From assembly GCA_017889705.1 (NCBI GenBank), contig JAGGAB010000005.1, positions 1-64,000 of the forward strand: DNA of 64,000 bases, given 5' to 3'. The notes under the pieces were generated by a model, which ran no database searches, was not told where the DNA came from, and saw only the letters and a program-made list of their open reading frames with translations. The translations under genes and the position numbers were made by a program. Of the stretch, positions 26,376-33,441 are shown piece after piece. This DNA comes from Bacillota bacterium. GTDB taxonomy: Bacteria; Bacillota; Negativicutes; Sporomusales; Sporomusaceae. Numbering within the stretch: the first letter of the stretch is position 1; every line of letters begins with the position of its first letter.

Positions 26376-27587
26376 TTGATCACTACTATGGATGCAGATA
26401 AAAAACCCGTCATCGTCATTTCTTTACTTACGGCAGCGTGCCTGCTCGGCGACTCAATGCTATATATTGTTTTGCCAATACACTGGAAAGATGTTGGACT
26501 TGCTTCCTTGTGGGAAGTAGGTATCCTGTTATCTGTTAACCGCATTGTCCGACTACCTTTTAATCCGCTGGTCAGTTGGCTATATGGCAGGATCAGTAGC
26601 CGCAGCGGTATTATTTTTGCAGGAATACTAGCTGTTTGTACAACCTTTTCCTATGCTTTTATACAAGGGTTTATACTGTGGCTCATCTTTCGCTGTATTT
26701 GGGGAATTGCTTGGACTTTTTTGCGGCTGGGGGCCTTTTTTACAATCATTGAAATATCTGATGAAAACAACCGTGGACACTACATGGGATTGTACAATGG
26801 CCTTTATCGTTTGGGAAGCCTAATTGGGATGTTAACAGGAGGCTTTCTTGCTGACCAATATGGTATTGGAGCAACAGCAATATTATTTGGGATTATGACC
26901 AGCCTGGCAATTCCTTTTACGTTTCAATTGCTTCCCCGTTCTGGTCGTCATACTGAGGACGCTAACAACCTCCAGCCTGTCTCTACCTTTATTAACGCTA
27001 ATGTGCTTTGGACTCTATTAACAGGGCTATTTATCGCCCTGGTCTACCAAGGCGTCTTTATGGCAACATTAAGCTACTTGATTCAAGTACACAACTCTTC
27101 CCAACTATCCTTCTTTGGTATGATACTTGGTGCTTCATCACTAGCAGGTATCTTACAGGCTTTACGCTGGGGCTGGGAGCCTTGGTTAGCTCCTTGGTTT
27201 GGCAAACTATCTGACGGAAAATACGGTCGTAAATCCATATTAATAACCACTCTTATCCTCGCCGCCATATTTTTCTCATTAATTTCTTTCCCATTGCCCT
27301 TAGCCTGGTGGCTCTTGCTGATTATTTTCATTCTCATAACAGCTACCATTCTCACAACTACTATCGATGCCATAGCCTGCGATGTCGCGTCCTGTTCTCC
27401 TCCCAAAACCTTTATGGCGGCTTATTCCCTTGCCATTGATACCGGCGCTGCCCTAGGACCTTTGGTTAGCTATGCACTCAACGACCTATCCGGTCCATAT
27501 ACTATTTATTGGATAATTGCGGCGGGCCTATCTATATTAGCACTAAAGTGGATTGTCCAACCAATTACCATTTATAGCCGATGCTGA
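26376..27587 (+). CDS. MFS transporter, drug/metabolite efflux type
   Basis: A 403-aa protein with about 12 transmembrane helices and the MFS loop SWLYGRISSRSG near residue 65. FFTIIEISDENNRGHYMGLYNG lies near 125 and GKLSDGKYGRKS near 275. It starts with TTG, seven bases after AGGAGG; the next in-frame ATG is four codons on. The pattern fits exporters rather than sugar porters, but the substrate is not deducible. It is divergent from a LysR gene, a common regulator-transporter pairing. Confidence 0.85.
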   Translation: MITTMDADKKPVIVISLLTAACLLGDSMLYIVLPIHWKDVGLASLWEVGILLSVNRIVRLPFNPLVSWLYGRISSRSGIIFAGILAVCTTFSYAFIQGFILWLIFRCIWGIAWTFLRLGAFFTIIEISDENNRGHYMGLYNGLYRLGSLIGMLTGGFLADQYGIGATAILFGIMTSLAIPFTFQLLPRSGRHTEDANNLQPVSTFINANVLWTLLTGLFIALVYQGVFMATLSYLIQVHNSSQLSFFGMILGASSLAGILQALRWGWEPWLAPWFGKLSDGKYGRKSILITTLILAAIFFSLISFPLPLAWWLLLIIFILITATILTTTIDAIACDVASCSPPKTFMAAYSLAIDTGAALGPLVSYALNDLSGPYTIYWIIAAGLSILALKWIVQPITIYSRC

Positions 27588-27648
27588 TTAAATTGAATCG
27601 CCGAATAACTGGGCGACCTTCAATTGCACACCAAGAAAATGACAAAAG

Positions 27649-27671
27649 CCTTCTCGAAATACTCGAGAAGG
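27649..27671 (+). terminator. Terminator after the MFS gene
   Basis: The 8-bp stem CCTTCTCG / CGAGAAGG is followed by TTTGATTTTTATT. Confidence 0.75.
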
Positions 27672-27780
27672 TTTGATTTTTATTAGGGCGAAGGACTGCC
27701 AGGAACCGTTCTTCTGATGCGTCTAATGTCCAACTTTACGCCCTAACAAATACACTCTGGCTTATCCCCGTAAGATTTAT

Positions 27781-28293
27781 TTATTTGTGAACAAAAAAAG
27801 TTACCAAATTTGCATATTGCCTTACAAACGGCATAACCAGCAAAGAACTCAGGACGTTAAACAGGGTATGTATATAGGCAATCTGTCCGGCAAAATCTGT
27901 GGCAAAATAAGCGGCAGCCTGCGTTAATACTCCGGTAACCGGCAAAAATACTAAAACACCGAGAATATTGAGCAGTATGTGTGCAACCGCAACCTGTTTT
28001 GCAGCCAGTGGAGCAGCGGCGCCGACAATAACGGAGGAAATACAGGAACCTATATTGTTTCCGTAAACAACATAAGCGGCTGTTACCGCATCTAGCAACC
28101 CCTCTTCCGCCATGACAATCAGCACTCCCGTAGCGGCACTGCTGGATTGAAACACCAGTGTTGTTACTATTCCCCCGGCTATTGCCAAAAACGGATTCTT
28201 CTGGGCAGCAATAAATCCGCGAATAATTTTTTCACTGATGCTGTTGCAAAGATCGATTAGGATCGCATGTGTAGGGTAGAAATAATCCTGCAT
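27781..28293 (-). CDS. Half-size Na+/phosphate symporter (NptA-like), probably truncated
   Basis: 170 aa with one Na/Pi-cotransporter repeat: VTTLVFQSSSAATGVL carries the QSSS phosphate/sodium motif and VVYGNNIGSCIS the following helix hairpin. HTLFNVLSSLLVMPF near the end is the typical repeat closing. Complete NptA proteins have two such repeats and usually a PhoU-like C-terminus, more than 300 aa. The upstream 100 bases hold no matching first repeat. AAAGGAT precedes the ATG, so it may still be translated. It could be a natural single-repeat member that dimerises or a decayed gene. Confidence 0.65.
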   Translation of the reverse strand: MQDYFYPTHAILIDLCNSISEKIIRGFIAAQKNPFLAIAGGIVTTLVFQSSSAATGVLIVMAEEGLLDAVTAAYVVYGNNIGSCISSVIVGAAAPLAAKQVAVAHILLNILGVLVFLPVTGVLTQAAAYFATDFAGQIAYIHTLFNVLSSLLVMPFVRQYANLVTFFVHK

Positions 28294-28385
28294 ATGTGAT
28301 CCTTTTTAATTTCCTCCTGTAAAATTCCCATTCATGGGTAATTGCAGGAGGGCATAGAGCCTCCGGGGAGGGGTGGAAAATTTAC

Positions 28386-28499
28386 GTGTTTTACAATTAT
28401 GCTCAGGATTTAAAAGGCCTTTTGACAACGATCGAGCAAGCGCTGTATAAACCTAAAGAACCAAAAGATGCGACTATTACGGTGACTGACTATGAATAA
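28386..28499 (+). CDS. Small protein (37 aa), coupled to the next gene
   Basis: GTG at 28386 opens 37 codons (starting MFYNYAQDLKGLLTTIEQ, ending TVTDYE). GGTGG lies nine bases upstream, with a stronger GGGGAGGGG further back. The stop codon overlaps the ATG of the next small gene (28492), the classic arrangement for translational coupling. Soluble and acidic; no family recognised. Confidence 0.5.
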   Translation: MFYNYAQDLKGLLTTIEQALYKPKEPKDATITVTDYE

Positions 28500-28683
28500 G
28501 AGATATCCGGATTTCAAGAAACACGAAACTGGTCTCTATGATGAAATGCGCGAACTATCTGAAGGACTTGATCAGCTTTATAAAGAGGGAAAGGATCCAA
28601 CAGATACTATCCAGAGACTGGAGATGGTATTGGAAGAATTTTTGTTATTCAGGCAGCAGGCGGGGCAAAGCCCGGCTAGTTAA
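28492..28683 (+). CDS. Small charged helical protein (63 aa)
   Basis: 63 residues, almost entirely helix-forming and charged (DEMRELSEGLDQLYKEGKD, RLEMVLEEFLLFRQQ). The start codon overlaps the stop of the 37-aa frame. There is no separate ribosome binding site, so expression probably depends on that upstream frame. The function is not recognised. The heptad-like leucine spacing could form a short coiled coil. Confidence 0.55.
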   Translation: MNKRYPDFKKHETGLYDEMRELSEGLDQLYKEGKDPTDTIQRLEMVLEEFLLFRQQAGQSPAS

Positions 28684-28760
28684 CGTGTCTGATGATGGCT
28701 CTGTTTCAGCACAAAAACACCATCCTAAATTTGAGCAGCGGACTTCCGAATTATTAAAAA

Positions 28761-28790
28761 CCGCCCACCAGGACAAATCCCGGTAGGCGG
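28761..28790 (-). terminator. Terminator of the secreted-protein gene (copy 2 of a repeated hairpin)
   Basis: The stem CCGCC / GGCGG with inner ACCGGGATTTGTCCTGGT is followed by TTTTTAATAA on the minus strand, 10 bases after the gene. Nearly identical to 24716-24743. Confidence 0.75.
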
Positions 28791-28799
28791 CTTGTGCTT

Positions 28800-29120
28800 T
28801 TAATATAAAATCGGAGTTAAATTCTTACCGTCATATTTAAACCTTAAAACTAGATCAGACAGTTGCATTGCTTTAAACTCATATTTGTTTGACTGTTTAT
28901 CTTTTATATGTTCAATAATAATATCATATGGCCTATGTTCAATATTAACACTTGCTTTTACCTGCACAGTGTGTGTTTTTGCATCATACGTGGAAGAACT
29001 TAATATATTACCGTCAACAGTAATGTTAAAAATATGATCCTGTAAAGACTTCTCGATTTCAATGGAAATGTCAATATTAGTCGCAAAGACGCTGCCACAA
29101 CTCAGCAAAAAACAGCACAT
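28800..29120 (-). CDS. Secreted hypothetical protein with an apparent frameshift in its signal peptide
   Basis: The main frame encodes a small beta-rich exported domain after the signal end SCGSVFA. Its first ATG (29120) has no ribosome binding site and falls within the hydrophobic core. A better start, ATG at 29152 five bases after GGAGG, begins MSKLSKVLVLLCAVF in another frame and hits TGA at once. Adding one T to the six-T run (29107-29112) would fuse the two into a normal signal peptide. So the gene is either frameshifted, mis-sequenced or read by slippage. The domain itself is not recognised. Confidence 0.6.
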   Translation of the reverse strand: MCCFLLSCGSVFATNIDISIEIEKSLQDHIFNITVDGNILSSSTYDAKTHTVQVKASVNIEHRPYDIIIEHIKDKQSNKYEFKAMQLSDLVLRFKYDGKNLTPILY

Positions 29121-29266
29121 AAAAGCACAAGTACTTTCGAAAGTTTACTCATAAGCCCTCCGCCCTTCCTCAATTTGGTATTTTGACATAATTATAACAA
29201 ATTTTACCGATTAAAAAAAGCCTACGCTCAACCGAAGCTAAGAGTGAGACTTAACTATGATAGAGG

Positions 29267-29306
29267 AGAATGATATGATCATTCTGTGAATTGATCATAT
29301 CATTCT
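29267..29306. repeat. 15-bp perfect inverted repeat
   Basis: AGAATGATATGATCA at 29267-29281 pairs with 29292-29306 across a 10-base loop. It has no T-run on either side, so it is unlikely to be a simple terminator. It lies 50 bases after the deaminase stop codon and could be an operator, a processing site or an extragenic palindrome. Confidence 0.6.
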
Positions 29307-29360
29307 GATTGCCCATTGTCGAACATTGTTATGGCTTTTACCGGGCAATGCTTCCGCTTG

Positions 29361-30239
29361 TTAGCGATTGTTATTAATCGAAATCATTTCTTCACAATAC
29401 TCGCTGTAAGGCCGCAGCTTCTCGTAGTTTCGCGAAAAGCAAAGCCGCGTATCAATTTGTTTAAGCAGCATATCGGTAGCATTTTCATTTAACTTTTTAC
29501 ATATTCTACGTGTGTCGAGCCCTAATATTTTGCATGCTTCTAATGTAGGACAAAAATTTCGGGAATGAAAAACAATTTGCTTGTCTGTTCTTTTTATGAT
29601 TGGTGCATCTGCGGGTGAAATTCTAAATCTAGTTAGCAAAAGCTTATATCCCGCAATTAATATATCCTGGCCATTATGAATAAAATCCAACGTATCTTTA
29701 TTATTTTTAAACCATTCCACTCTTCGCCGGATCGAATCCGCATTCCAATCACACAAAATTTGTGCATCTGCATTTCGTAGCTTTTTGATTTCTGCCCGAA
29801 CATCCTTCCGATATAAAACCTCACAATCATGGTGTAATATCTGGTCATGTATTTTTACATCTACATGTGATCTTTTGAAAATTTCTTCACAGGTAATTCC
29901 AATGCGTTTTCGTCCTTGTTTTACAGCTTCATTAATGGAATACCCAAACACTATTTCAGATATACCAGCCCATACCGCCGCTGTTGCACACATCGGACAA
30001 GGTTCGTGCGTAGAAACCAATATACATTCAGTAAGCTTCTTACCAATCTTCCTTGTGGCACTTCTTATTGCATTAAGTTCAGCATGAGAAGTTGGGTCAT
30101 TGTGTGTATCCTCTTGATCATGTGCTTTGGCTATTATTTTTTGATCTTTGATGATAACGGCACCAAATCCATTATTTCCTTCACATAAACTATGTTTTGC
30201 TTCTTCTATTGCTACTCGCATATACTTACTTAGTTCCAT
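29361..30239 (-). CDS. Nucleoside/cytidine deaminase-family protein with Cys-containing C-terminal domain
   Basis: 292 aa. Residues 1-155 are a zinc-dependent deaminase of the CDA/TadA-guanine deaminase type. The catalytic HAE is at 52-54, PCPMC (Cys81, Cys84) binds zinc, and the typical AAVWAGISEIVFGYS follows. Family members deaminate guanine, cytosine or tRNA adenosine; TadA itself is shorter, so this is probably a free-base or nucleoside deaminase. The 135-residue C-terminal half (FCPTLEACKILGLDTRRIC, later YSEYCEEMI) is a separate domain I cannot name. I chose ATG at 30239 because AAAGGA lies eight bases upstream. Confidence 0.8.
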   Translation of the reverse strand: MELSKYMRVAIEEAKHSLCEGNNGFGAVIIKDQKIIAKAHDQEDTHNDPTSHAELNAIRSATRKIGKKLTECILVSTHEPCPMCATAAVWAGISEIVFGYSINEAVKQGRKRIGITCEEIFKRSHVDVKIHDQILHHDCEVLYRKDVRAEIKKLRNADAQILCDWNADSIRRRVEWFKNNKDTLDFIHNGQDILIAGYKLLLTRFRISPADAPIIKRTDKQIVFHSRNFCPTLEACKILGLDTRRICKKLNENATDMLLKQIDTRLCFSRNYEKLRPYSEYCEEMISINNNR

Positions 30240-30370
30240 AATCCTTTTCCTTTCTGACAATATTTAAATATCATTGTAGAATAGCATATATTGGAAGAAA
30301 ATCATAGTACTTTTCTGAATTTAAGCTAATACCATCGGCAATATTTTGAACTGCTGTCCCTTGGGGGCAT

Positions 30371-30417
30371 CGCAGACCAGCTAAGTTAAGTCAAGCTCTT
30401 AACTTAGCTGGTCTGCG
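30371..30417. repeat. 20-bp perfect inverted repeat
   Basis: The arms 30371-30390 and 30398-30417 (CGCAGACCAGCTAAGTTAAG and complement) are perfect with a 7-base loop. No T-run follows on either strand. It lies in the leader of the deaminase gene, about 130 bases upstream of its start, so it may shape that mRNA or be a mobile-element scar. Confidence 0.7.
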
Positions 30418-30450
30418 AGTCTACATCCTATAAAGCTCAATAAAAAATAA

Positions 30451-30494
30451 CCGCTCTCTACTCGCCACGTATAAACGCGTGAGTATGAGAGCGG
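30451..30494 (-). terminator. Terminator after scpB
   Basis: The stem CCGCTCTC / GAGAGCGG with inner TACTC/GAGTA pairing is followed on the minus strand by TTATTTTTTATT. Confidence 0.75.
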
Positions 30495-30582
30495 GATACT
30501 TGTCGAATAACCTAACAAAGCATTTCTTCAACATGCATACACTATAAACTTGTTGCGACAGCAAGCTTTTGCCCAGCCCGTT

Positions 30583-31362
30583 TTATTCTCCTTTAAAATG
30601 TGCTGGACGTTTCTCCAAAAAGGCAGTAATGGCTTCTTCATAATCATGGCTGTCATATACTTTGCGCCTAAGCCCCTGCACACGCTCAAAATCAGCCGGG
30701 CTTATCGGAAAAGCCTTCGATAAAATACGGAATTGCTCCTTAATTACTTCAATGGAAAGTAAAGACCGTGTATTAATCGTTGCCGCCAAATCTAACGTGA
30801 AGCTAAGAAGCTCTTTTTCCGGCACCAAATGATTGATAATACCGACCTGCAAAGCCCGTTCTGCCGACACCGGATCTGCTGTAAAAAACATTTCTTTAGC
30901 AATATTGATCGGCAGACGGTTCATAAAATGCAAAATCCCGGTAAGATTATAGGGTACTCCCATTTTGGCAGGCGTCATAGCAAACTTAGCTGTTTCATCG
31001 GCAATAACTATATCACAAGTCATGATCAGATCACAGGCGCCTCCCCAAACACTGCCATGCACCATAGCGATTACCGGTCCTAAATATTGTTCTACTGCCC
31101 GCAGCAGCCTTTCGAGTGAATCGTAATAACTTAATGGATCACGCATTTTAGGTGGTAACTCTTTCACATCATGACCTGCTGACCAGACCCTGACACCATC
31201 AGGAGCTCTTAAAATAACTACAGGTATTTTCTGCTCCTGAAAACAATCCAGTGCACCTATGATATCATCCACCAGCTGTTCGCTTAACGCATTCAGTTTC
31301 TTGGTATTATCAAGGGTGATAATGCCTACCTTGTCTAAAATTTCTGTTTGCACTAATCCCAT
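30583..31362 (-). CDS. scpB: Methylmalonyl-CoA decarboxylase (crotonase fold)
   Basis: A 259-aa crotonase-family protein matching E. coli ScpB (YgfG), which decarboxylates (R)-methylmalonyl-CoA to propionyl-CoA. Diagnostic segments are KLNALSEQLVDDI near residue 22, WSAGHDVKELP near 63, MVHGSVWGGACDLIMTCD near 105 (oxyanion-hole region), AKMGVPYNLTGI near 135 and RRKVYDSHDYEEAITAFLEKR at the end. I chose ATG at 31362 after a GGGGG site. No methylmalonyl-CoA mutase or CoA transferase gene is nearby, so the pathway partners must be elsewhere. Confidence 0.9.
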   Translation of the reverse strand: MGLVQTEILDKVGIITLDNTKKLNALSEQLVDDIIGALDCFQEQKIPVVILRAPDGVRVWSAGHDVKELPPKMRDPLSYYDSLERLLRAVEQYLGPVIAMVHGSVWGGACDLIMTCDIVIADETAKFAMTPAKMGVPYNLTGILHFMNRLPINIAKEMFFTADPVSAERALQVGIINHLVPEKELLSFTLDLAATINTRSLLSIEVIKEQFRILSKAFPISPADFERVQGLRRKVYDSHDYEEAITAFLEKRPAHFKGE

Positions 31363-31583
31363 TTTTCTACCCCCATTATGAAATGACATCTCAAATTTTC
31401 TGTATTGTAGTAAACAGCTATACTATCTCATTCCATAAAAACATATAACTTCCTGCCAAACTGAGTAACTTCTACAAAAATCTGTCAGAATTTACACCCA
31501 TTTGCAGGATACAGGGTGATGGTTCTTTTGTTTCCTTTCCTGGCAAACAATTGAGAATACAGCTTTTATCTGTTTACACAAAA

Positions 31584-31620
31584 CAAGCCTTCCAAGCAAA
31601 TTGAATGCCTGGAAGGCTTG
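31584..31620 (-). terminator. Terminator after tRNA-Gly
   Basis: The 11-bp stem CAAGCCTTCCA / TGGAAGGCTTG is followed by TTTTGTG on the minus strand. Confidence 0.8.
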
Positions 31621-31626
31621 TTTTTC

Positions 31627-31701
31627 TGGAGCGGGCAACGAGATTCGAACTCGCGACCCACGGCTTGGGAAGCCGGTACTCTACCACTGAGCTACGCCCG
31701 C
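31627..31701 (-). tRNA. tRNA-Gly (anticodon CCC)
   Basis: 5' GCGGGCG...TGCCCGCTCCA 3' with encoded CCA. The anticodon loop is TTCCCAA and the T arm GCGAGTTCGAATCTCGT. 75 bases. Confidence 0.92.
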
Positions 31702-32033
31702 ACATGTATTGATTTAGGTGGTTTACAGGAGATTGCACCTTATAAACAAGCCACCTCTATAGTCGTTAGGTGTATCACCCAACACTCGATATTATATATT
31801 AAAAACTTAGGAAATGCAAGGGATGGTGAACATTTCCCAGATTCGATAAACAACTGATTTCTTTTATATTATTAAATACTCTTGCACCCCTAGTCCCTGT
31901 TTGACTAGGGTAATAACCAGATAAGTGCCATTAACAACTACAACTTTCTTCCGGGCTTATAATGCTTAAAGCTGTTGAAAGACCAAAACCCACCGATTAT
32001 GGTGGGTCTCTTTGTTGGAATTAGTTTCTAGAC
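31702..32033. other. Intergenic region with two hairpins
   Basis: 332 bases without a convincing gene. CCCTAGTC / GACTAGGG (about 31887-31909) is an unexplained hairpin. ACCCACC / GGTGGGT (31988-32007) is probably the terminator of hicB. A frame at 31618-31857 only reads through the tRNA and is not a gene. Confidence 0.5.
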
Positions 32034-32405
32034 TTAATATGTCGCTTTTTTACCTTTTGCCATACTTAGAATATGATTAATATATTGGTTAGCACTTATA
32101 CCTTCTTTTTGAGCAGAAATATCTACCCATTGATGAAGACTTTTAGGCATCCTCAACGCGAATTTGCCACTATATTTAGAAGATGAGTTTGGTTCTGGAA
32201 TTTCTTTGCCATCTTCATATAAAGTCTCAATCCAACCATTCTTAGCCTCTATAGCGTCTGCGATTGCCTGATCTATAGTATCTCCTGTGCCGATGATCCC
32301 TGCAAAATCGGAGAATTCAACCATCCATCCAGAACCCTCTTCTTCAGTTAACGGACGAACATCGAAAGGATATGCAATTTCTAAGTAGTACTTTACGTTT
32401 TTCAA
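32034..32405 (-). CDS. hicB: HicB-family antitoxin
   Basis: 123 aa. The N-terminal HicB pseudo-RNase H-like domain (YYLEIAYPFDVRPLTEEEGSGWMVEFSDFAG, then GDTIDQAIADAIEAKNGWIE) is followed by a C-terminal ribbon-helix-helix DNA-binding part (GKFALRMPKSLHQWVDISAQKEGISANQYI). In working systems HicB neutralises the HicA mRNA interferase and represses the operon. It starts with TTG preceded by AGAGGTG. The only HicA-like sequence nearby is a fragment just upstream. Confidence 0.88.
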   Translation of the reverse strand: MKNVKYYLEIAYPFDVRPLTEEEGSGWMVEFSDFAGIIGTGDTIDQAIADAIEAKNGWIETLYEDGKEIPEPNSSSKYSGKFALRMPKSLHQWVDISAQKEGISANQYINHILSMAKGKKATY

Positions 32406-32521
32406 GTGTTTTTCACCTCTTATTATTTATTTTTGGGGACTTTTACCCCAAGAAGAAAGAGTTTTATCTCAAGTGTTTTTAGTGTTTCCTTTTTATCTAT
32501 ATCATGAGGATGGTCAGATAT

Positions 32522-32653
32522 TTATTCTTTTATACTTTCGACCATCTCAATTGCTTGCTTTACATATATAGCTTTGACAGGTTTTTTGCGAGGAACTGCC
32601 AACACTTTGTCGTTGAGAGTGAAGTAGTAATGACTACCTTTATAATAGAATAT
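32522..32653 (-). pseudogene. HicA-like toxin fragment
   Basis: The frame is open after an in-frame TAG at 32654-32656 and ends 117 bases before hicB. The translation includes YYKGSHYYFT and LAVPRKKPVKAIYVKQAI, which recall the HicA KGSHxxF motif with its catalytic His, the VP strand and the C-terminal helix. The usual N-terminal helix and a start codon are missing, so this is probably a decayed toxin gene. Confidence 0.5.
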
Positions 32654-32732
32654 CTATATCAAGGATGGATTACGATAATATTATATATGATATCGTCAGC
32701 GATATCAACAGCATACTGATTCATTTTTCACC

Positions 32733-33140
32733 CTATTTTCCAACAGAGTATCTTGCCAGCCGTTCTGCAAGCGTACCGGTATGTAACTCAAACAGATGAT
32801 TATCAAAATCATAAAAGTATAGTGACCGACCTTCGCCTTCCACTCTTGGGCGAGGTGGTTTGACATCTAAGCCTAACGCTTCCACTCTGGCCTGATATAG
32901 TTCGAAGTCTTCTTCCTGAATCTTAAAGGCAACATGGTTGTACGTGCGTTCAACAAGTGGCTCCCCTTCCATTACCGCAATCCATTGACCGGCAATTAGG
33001 AAAAACTTTTCTGGGGTTAGAGAAAATGTCTGATTACCGCTGGCATATACTTCTTCGGCATCAAAAACAGACGTAAAAAATTGCGTGGCACGCTCCAGGT
33101 TCTCCACAATAAATGTAATATGGCTAATCCCTTCTAGCAT
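32733..33140 (-). CDS. fosX: Fosfomycin resistance hydrolase FosX
   Basis: A 135-aa vicinal oxygen chelate (glyoxalase-fold) enzyme. Length and residue pattern match FosX, which opens the fosfomycin epoxide with water in an Mn2+-dependent reaction. Metal ligands His7, His69 and Glu118 are present, as is Glu44, the general base that separates FosX from the thiol-using FosA and FosB. Strong markers are SLTPEKFFLIAGQW, ERTYNHVAF and GRSLYFYDFDNHLFELHTGTL. Stand-alone gene with no mobile element beside it, consistent with intrinsic chromosomal carriage. Confidence 0.95.
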   Translation of the reverse strand: MLEGISHITFIVENLERATQFFTSVFDAEEVYASGNQTFSLTPEKFFLIAGQWIAVMEGEPLVERTYNHVAFKIQEEDFELYQARVEALGLDVKPPRPRVEGEGRSLYFYDFDNHLFELHTGTLAERLARYSVGK

Positions 33141-33441
33141 TGACTCGACCTCCTTTATATCTATATTATCCTAGCTAAACGCGATTACTGCAAATCCTAT
33201 TTTTAAAAGCCTTATATCGATTTGCATAATTTAAAATATTGTAAAAATTGAAAAATAATTAAAGGAAATTAGAACTGCGTGTAGAATTTCGTTTTATTAG
33301 ATCGATCCAATAGATAAAAGGAAACCGATTCACAGGACTTATCTGCAGCCCAATGACCGCTGATATTTTGAGGCGATTGTCGCTGAGACTTTTATGCTGT
33401 CGGTTTTTCCTGGTAAAATTCAGCTGTTAAGGAGTGAAACC
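33141..33441. other. Intergenic leader between fosX and the chemoreceptor gene
   Basis: About 300 A/T-rich bases between divergent genes. I see no gene, riboswitch or clear sigma-28 promoter in it. Confidence 0.4.

Noticed and set aside
31618-31857. Frame beginning in tRNA-Gly
   Set aside because: Its first 28 codons are the antisense of the tRNA; a well-known false positive.
32504-32719. 71-codon plus-strand frame upstream of fosX
   Set aside because: It is the antisense shadow of the HicA-like fragment and its leader; no supporting signals.
32733-33140. Recently acquired resistance gene
   Set aside because: fosX has no flanking insertion sequence, integron or composition break, so intrinsic chromosomal carriage is more likely.
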